Shown: piece after piece, positions 61,266-64,000 of the stretch
How positions within the stretch are numbered: position 1 is the first letter of the stretch
Layout of the letters: every line of letters begins with the position of its first letter
NCBI GenBank assembly: GCA_043228905.1
Contig: JBHGNT010000005.1
Location: forward strand, 19,716,001-19,780,000
DNA from: Azolla caroliniana
Lineage: Eukaryota > Polypodiophyta
DNA: 64,000 bases
Direction: 5' to 3'
Position numbers and translations under genes: made by a program
The notes under the pieces: model-generated
What the model was told of the DNA's origin: nothing
What the model saw: the letters and a program-made list of their open reading frames with translations, nothing else
Databases searched by the model: none

Positions 61266-64000
61266 GCGACTCCTTAGCTTCCATCGATGTGAACATCGAG
61301 GAAAGTGAGATGGTCCAGGTCTGTATCGAGGGTTTGGCGTCGAAGTTTGGGGTGTTCCGAACTGCTATGTGTACCAGGGAGAATACGCCGTCCTTTTTCG
61401 ACTTACAGTCGATGCTCCTAGTAGAAGAGAACCACGCGGGTGCGTCAACAAGCACGCACACCGATAGCAAGATGATGTACACTGAGGGAGATAGGCCCCG
61501 TGGATGTGGAGGATGAGACGAGTCGGTGCGCAATGGAGGCGGCCAACGAGATCAAGGAAGGAGGCACCGAAATGATGCCGATAGCAATTACGGACCCTCC
61601 GGAAACAGGGGGAGTCGAGGCGATGAGAACTGGCAAGGGAAACCTGCCACGGAATGCTGGTATTATGGTAAGAAAGGCCACAGGGAGAGCGAGTGCTGGA
61701 AAAAGCGCACCGAGTCGGAGAGGACCGGTTCCAAATCTGGTTCCGGACATACCGACAAAGGAAACCGGCAGCTATCACACTACGCCGAAGGATCCGGAAA
61801 AGCTGGAAAAGGGTCTGCCTTCGTGACAAGACACGAAGCAAACTCAATGAAGCAAACCACCCCGAAATCGGATGAGGTGTGGTATGTCGAATCCTGCGCG
61901 TCAAATCACATGACGAGCCATAAGGAGTGGTTCTCGTACCTAGAAAAACCAATGCAACCGGGAGTAGTCACAACTGGAGACGACACTCCGCATCCGATCG
62001 CGAATGTCGGAGAAGTTCCCCTGAGCCATGTCGAGCACAAAGGGAAACTCATGAACGTGCTACACATTCTGATAATCACGAAGAACTTGGTGTCGGTCGG
62101 ACAAATCATCGACCAAGGGATGGAGGTCCGGTTTACACACCTCGGGTGCTTCATTGAGGAAGAAGGTCGTGTTATTGCGCAAGGGCGCAGAGATGGGAGG
62201 ATGTTCATCCTTGACTCTACTGACGGTGGCACCGCAATGTTCGCGAAGGGACAAAAAGTTGAGTCGGACATCGACTTATGGCACAAGAGGATAGGCCACG
62301 TCAACTACCAACGGCTTCAAGACCTGCAATCGAAACAAGTGGTGTTCAGATTGCCCAAATTTAGTGGCCAGAAGGCACAAATTTGTGAAGCCTACTAGCT
62401 TGGGAAGCAACACCGACTTCCTTTCCCCAACGAGCATAACCGAAGCCGGAACAAGCTCGACTTGATACACTCCGATGTGTGGGGGCCAACACAAAACGTT
62501 AGTCTTGGTGGGAGCCGATATTTCCTCTCCTTCATCGACAACTACACGCGGCACACGTGGATCTACCTCATTGAGAGGAAGAGCGAAGTCTTCGACTGTT
62601 TCCGGGACCTCAAAGGGTTCGTGGAAACGGAAACAAGAAGAAAGATCAAGTGCATGCGGTCGGATGGCGGAAAAGAATACTTTTCCGGTCAATTCAACGA
62701 TTATCTACAACAGATGGGAATTCGGCGCGAATTCAGTTGTAGATACACGCCGGAGCAAAACGGCGTGGCCGAGAGGAAAAATCGGTCAGTTGTGGAAGCG
62801 GCACAGGCAATGCTGGAGGAGAAGAGCTTGCCCAAGTTCTACTGGGCCGAGGCGGTAAGGACCGCGGTATACATCCAGAACCGGATCGAAGACAAAGCGT
62901 CGGCGCATGAGCTATATTTCGGAACGAAGCTGAACTTGCGACACTTACAAGTTTTCGGTAGCATTGCGTATGTGCATGTGCCGAAGGAGAAACGGAGGAA
63001 GCTAGACGCAAAGGCCGAGAAATGTATCTTGGTCGGTTACTTGAACGAGCAGAAGGGTTATAAGTGTTATAACCCGCGCACCAAACAAACGCGTGTGAGC
63101 CGCGATGTTGTGTTTGATGAGTATGCATCCTAGTACTTGCCTTCGACTCCGGATCTCAACTCCAATCTAAGCTTTGACGATGAGGTCAGCGAGACTGAGA
63201 TGCCTCCAGATGAGCCTGAAATCGAGACCCGCAAAGAGAGTCCGATTTCGTTTCGGTTAAGTGGACTGAATGGACAACTGAGTCGGTTCGACCAGTCCGA
63301 TGAAGAGCCGGCGAGTAGTGGAGACTCGACCGTGCATTCCCCGTGCAGGAAGCCGAGGAGACGGCTTACGCGCAAAGAGAAAGGGAAGAAGAAGGTGTCA
63401 GATTCTGGCACGGATAGGAACGAGTCAGACCGACGCGAGTCTGCCTCCGAGGGAAACGGTGACGGGTCTTCAAGAGCGAAGTCCGCGTCGGCCGAGAAGA
63501 CCTCGACATCAACTAATGACCGATTACACCGATCTACCCGCCAGAAGAACCCAGTTGTGCGGTTCAGATACAACGAGTACATGGCGCATCATTATGTGTA
63601 CATGACTCGTGTAGCTGAAGTGCGTGAGCCGGAGAGCTACGTAGAAGCAGCTAAGGATGCAAATTGGCGTGCCACGACGGAGGAAGAGATGCATGCATTG
63701 GCGGAAAACGAGACCTGGGACCTGGTTGACGCACCGAAGGGTGTGAAGCCGATCGGATGTAGGTGGGTGTACAAGGTCAAGTACAACACCAACGGCTTGG
63801 TCAACCAATACAAGGCCCGGTTAATGGCAAAAGGCTACGCGCAGAAACACGGCATCGACTACGATGAGACGTTTGCGCCGGTCGCGAAGATGACGATCGT
63901 CCGTGTTTTGCTCGCGGTAGCTGCGACAAAGGGGTGACACTTACATCAGATGGATGTAAAGAATGCGTTCCTGCAAGGTGAGCTTGAGGAACAGGTGTAC
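61266..64000 (+). pseudogene. Copia J gag end, protease, integrase and start of reverse transcriptase
   Basis: One frame throughout, with four stops (TGA 61514, TAG 62396, TAG 63131, TGA 63935). Order: gag SEMVQVCIEGLASKFGVFRT, knuckle-like CWYYGKKGHRESEC, protease VWYVESCASNHMTSHKEW (DSG of the family is ESC), pre-integrase LWHKRIGHVNYQRLQDLQS, integrase SFIDNYTRHTWIYLIERKSE, IKCMRSDGGKEYFSGQFN and NGVAERKNRSVVEAAQAM, a Ser/Glu-rich linker, then reverse transcriptase GCRWVYKVKYNTNGLVNQYK and GIDYDETFAPVAKMTIVRVL, cut by the window end at DVKNAFLQGELEEQVY. The protease active site is lost, so it is not autonomous. Confidence 0.9.

Larger units (their letters stand above)
50239..64000 (+). mobile_element. 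Copia element J, interrupted, running off the window
   Basis: 5' LTR 50239-50637, primer site 50638-50649, gag 50720-51108, interruption by L (51114-61260, target CATAT), then gag to the start of reverse transcriptase 61266-64000. The rejoined sequence reads YTSKIKDI then CDSLASIDVNIEESEM, unbroken. J is related to E and I by LTR start and pol. The 3' end lies beyond 64000. Confidence 0.9.

Overview
This is a stretch of a large, retrotransposon-rich land-plant nuclear genome. The evidence is an unbroken longin-domain gene of the plant-specific phytolongin type, a PLS-class pentatricopeptide repeat (PPR) gene, and nested Copia and Gypsy LTR elements primed by initiator tRNA-Met. The long PPR ORF, with seven similar P-L-S cycles and a cut-short E domain, looks most like fern or lycophyte PPRs to me. 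That placement is an impression, not a result.

Layout. Positions 1-8,880 are host sequence: a phytolongin-like gene (458-1,531, +) and a PPR gene (3,247-5,832, -) whose 3' end has been duplicated in tandem downstream. From 8,880 to 28,175 is a transposon nest. A LINE relic is followed by the 3' end of a Copia element (I), which was entered by an old Copia element (F). F itself holds three later arrivals: a hAT-like element (10,679-12,758) carrying a deleted Gypsy (H), a solo LTR (14,113-14,969), and a complete, open Copia element G (15,704-21,132). F is cut off by a minus-strand Copia relic (E), which is fused in frame to a minus-strand Gypsy relic (D).

From 28,187 to 42,960 lie an unrecognised coding remnant, a TAGCTAATTAGC-rich repeat tract, and a degraded chromodomain Gypsy element (C, 29,216-40,512). 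C's gag is split by a young element B (30,004-35,678) that encodes a very long Gag-like protein and no pol. From 42,969 to 48,103 one hAT element sits inside another, both with perfect 8-bp target duplications. From 48,112 come a LINE reverse-transcriptase relic, a Gypsy-type LTR relic, a charged-repeat minisatellite, and then Copia J (from 50,239, running off the window). J is interrupted by Copia L (51,114-61,260), whose own 5' LTR is interrupted by the inverted Copia K (51,315 into a 100-N gap).

How it works together. Only the two host genes and the G polyprotein look intact; B's single ORF is also open. G, solo LTR, K, L and F are one Copia family, recognised by an LTR starting TGTTGGG, a hairpin-bearing 28-30-bp minisatellite and a TATA box inside an inverted repeat. 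B and H share LTR ends, the polypurine region and the same ACGT target duplication, so B looks like a gag-only passenger of an H-type autonomous Gypsy. Most stop codons in the relics are C-to-T or G-to-A changes, as expected for methylated, silenced elements. All element boundaries and target duplications were read by eye from the sequence.
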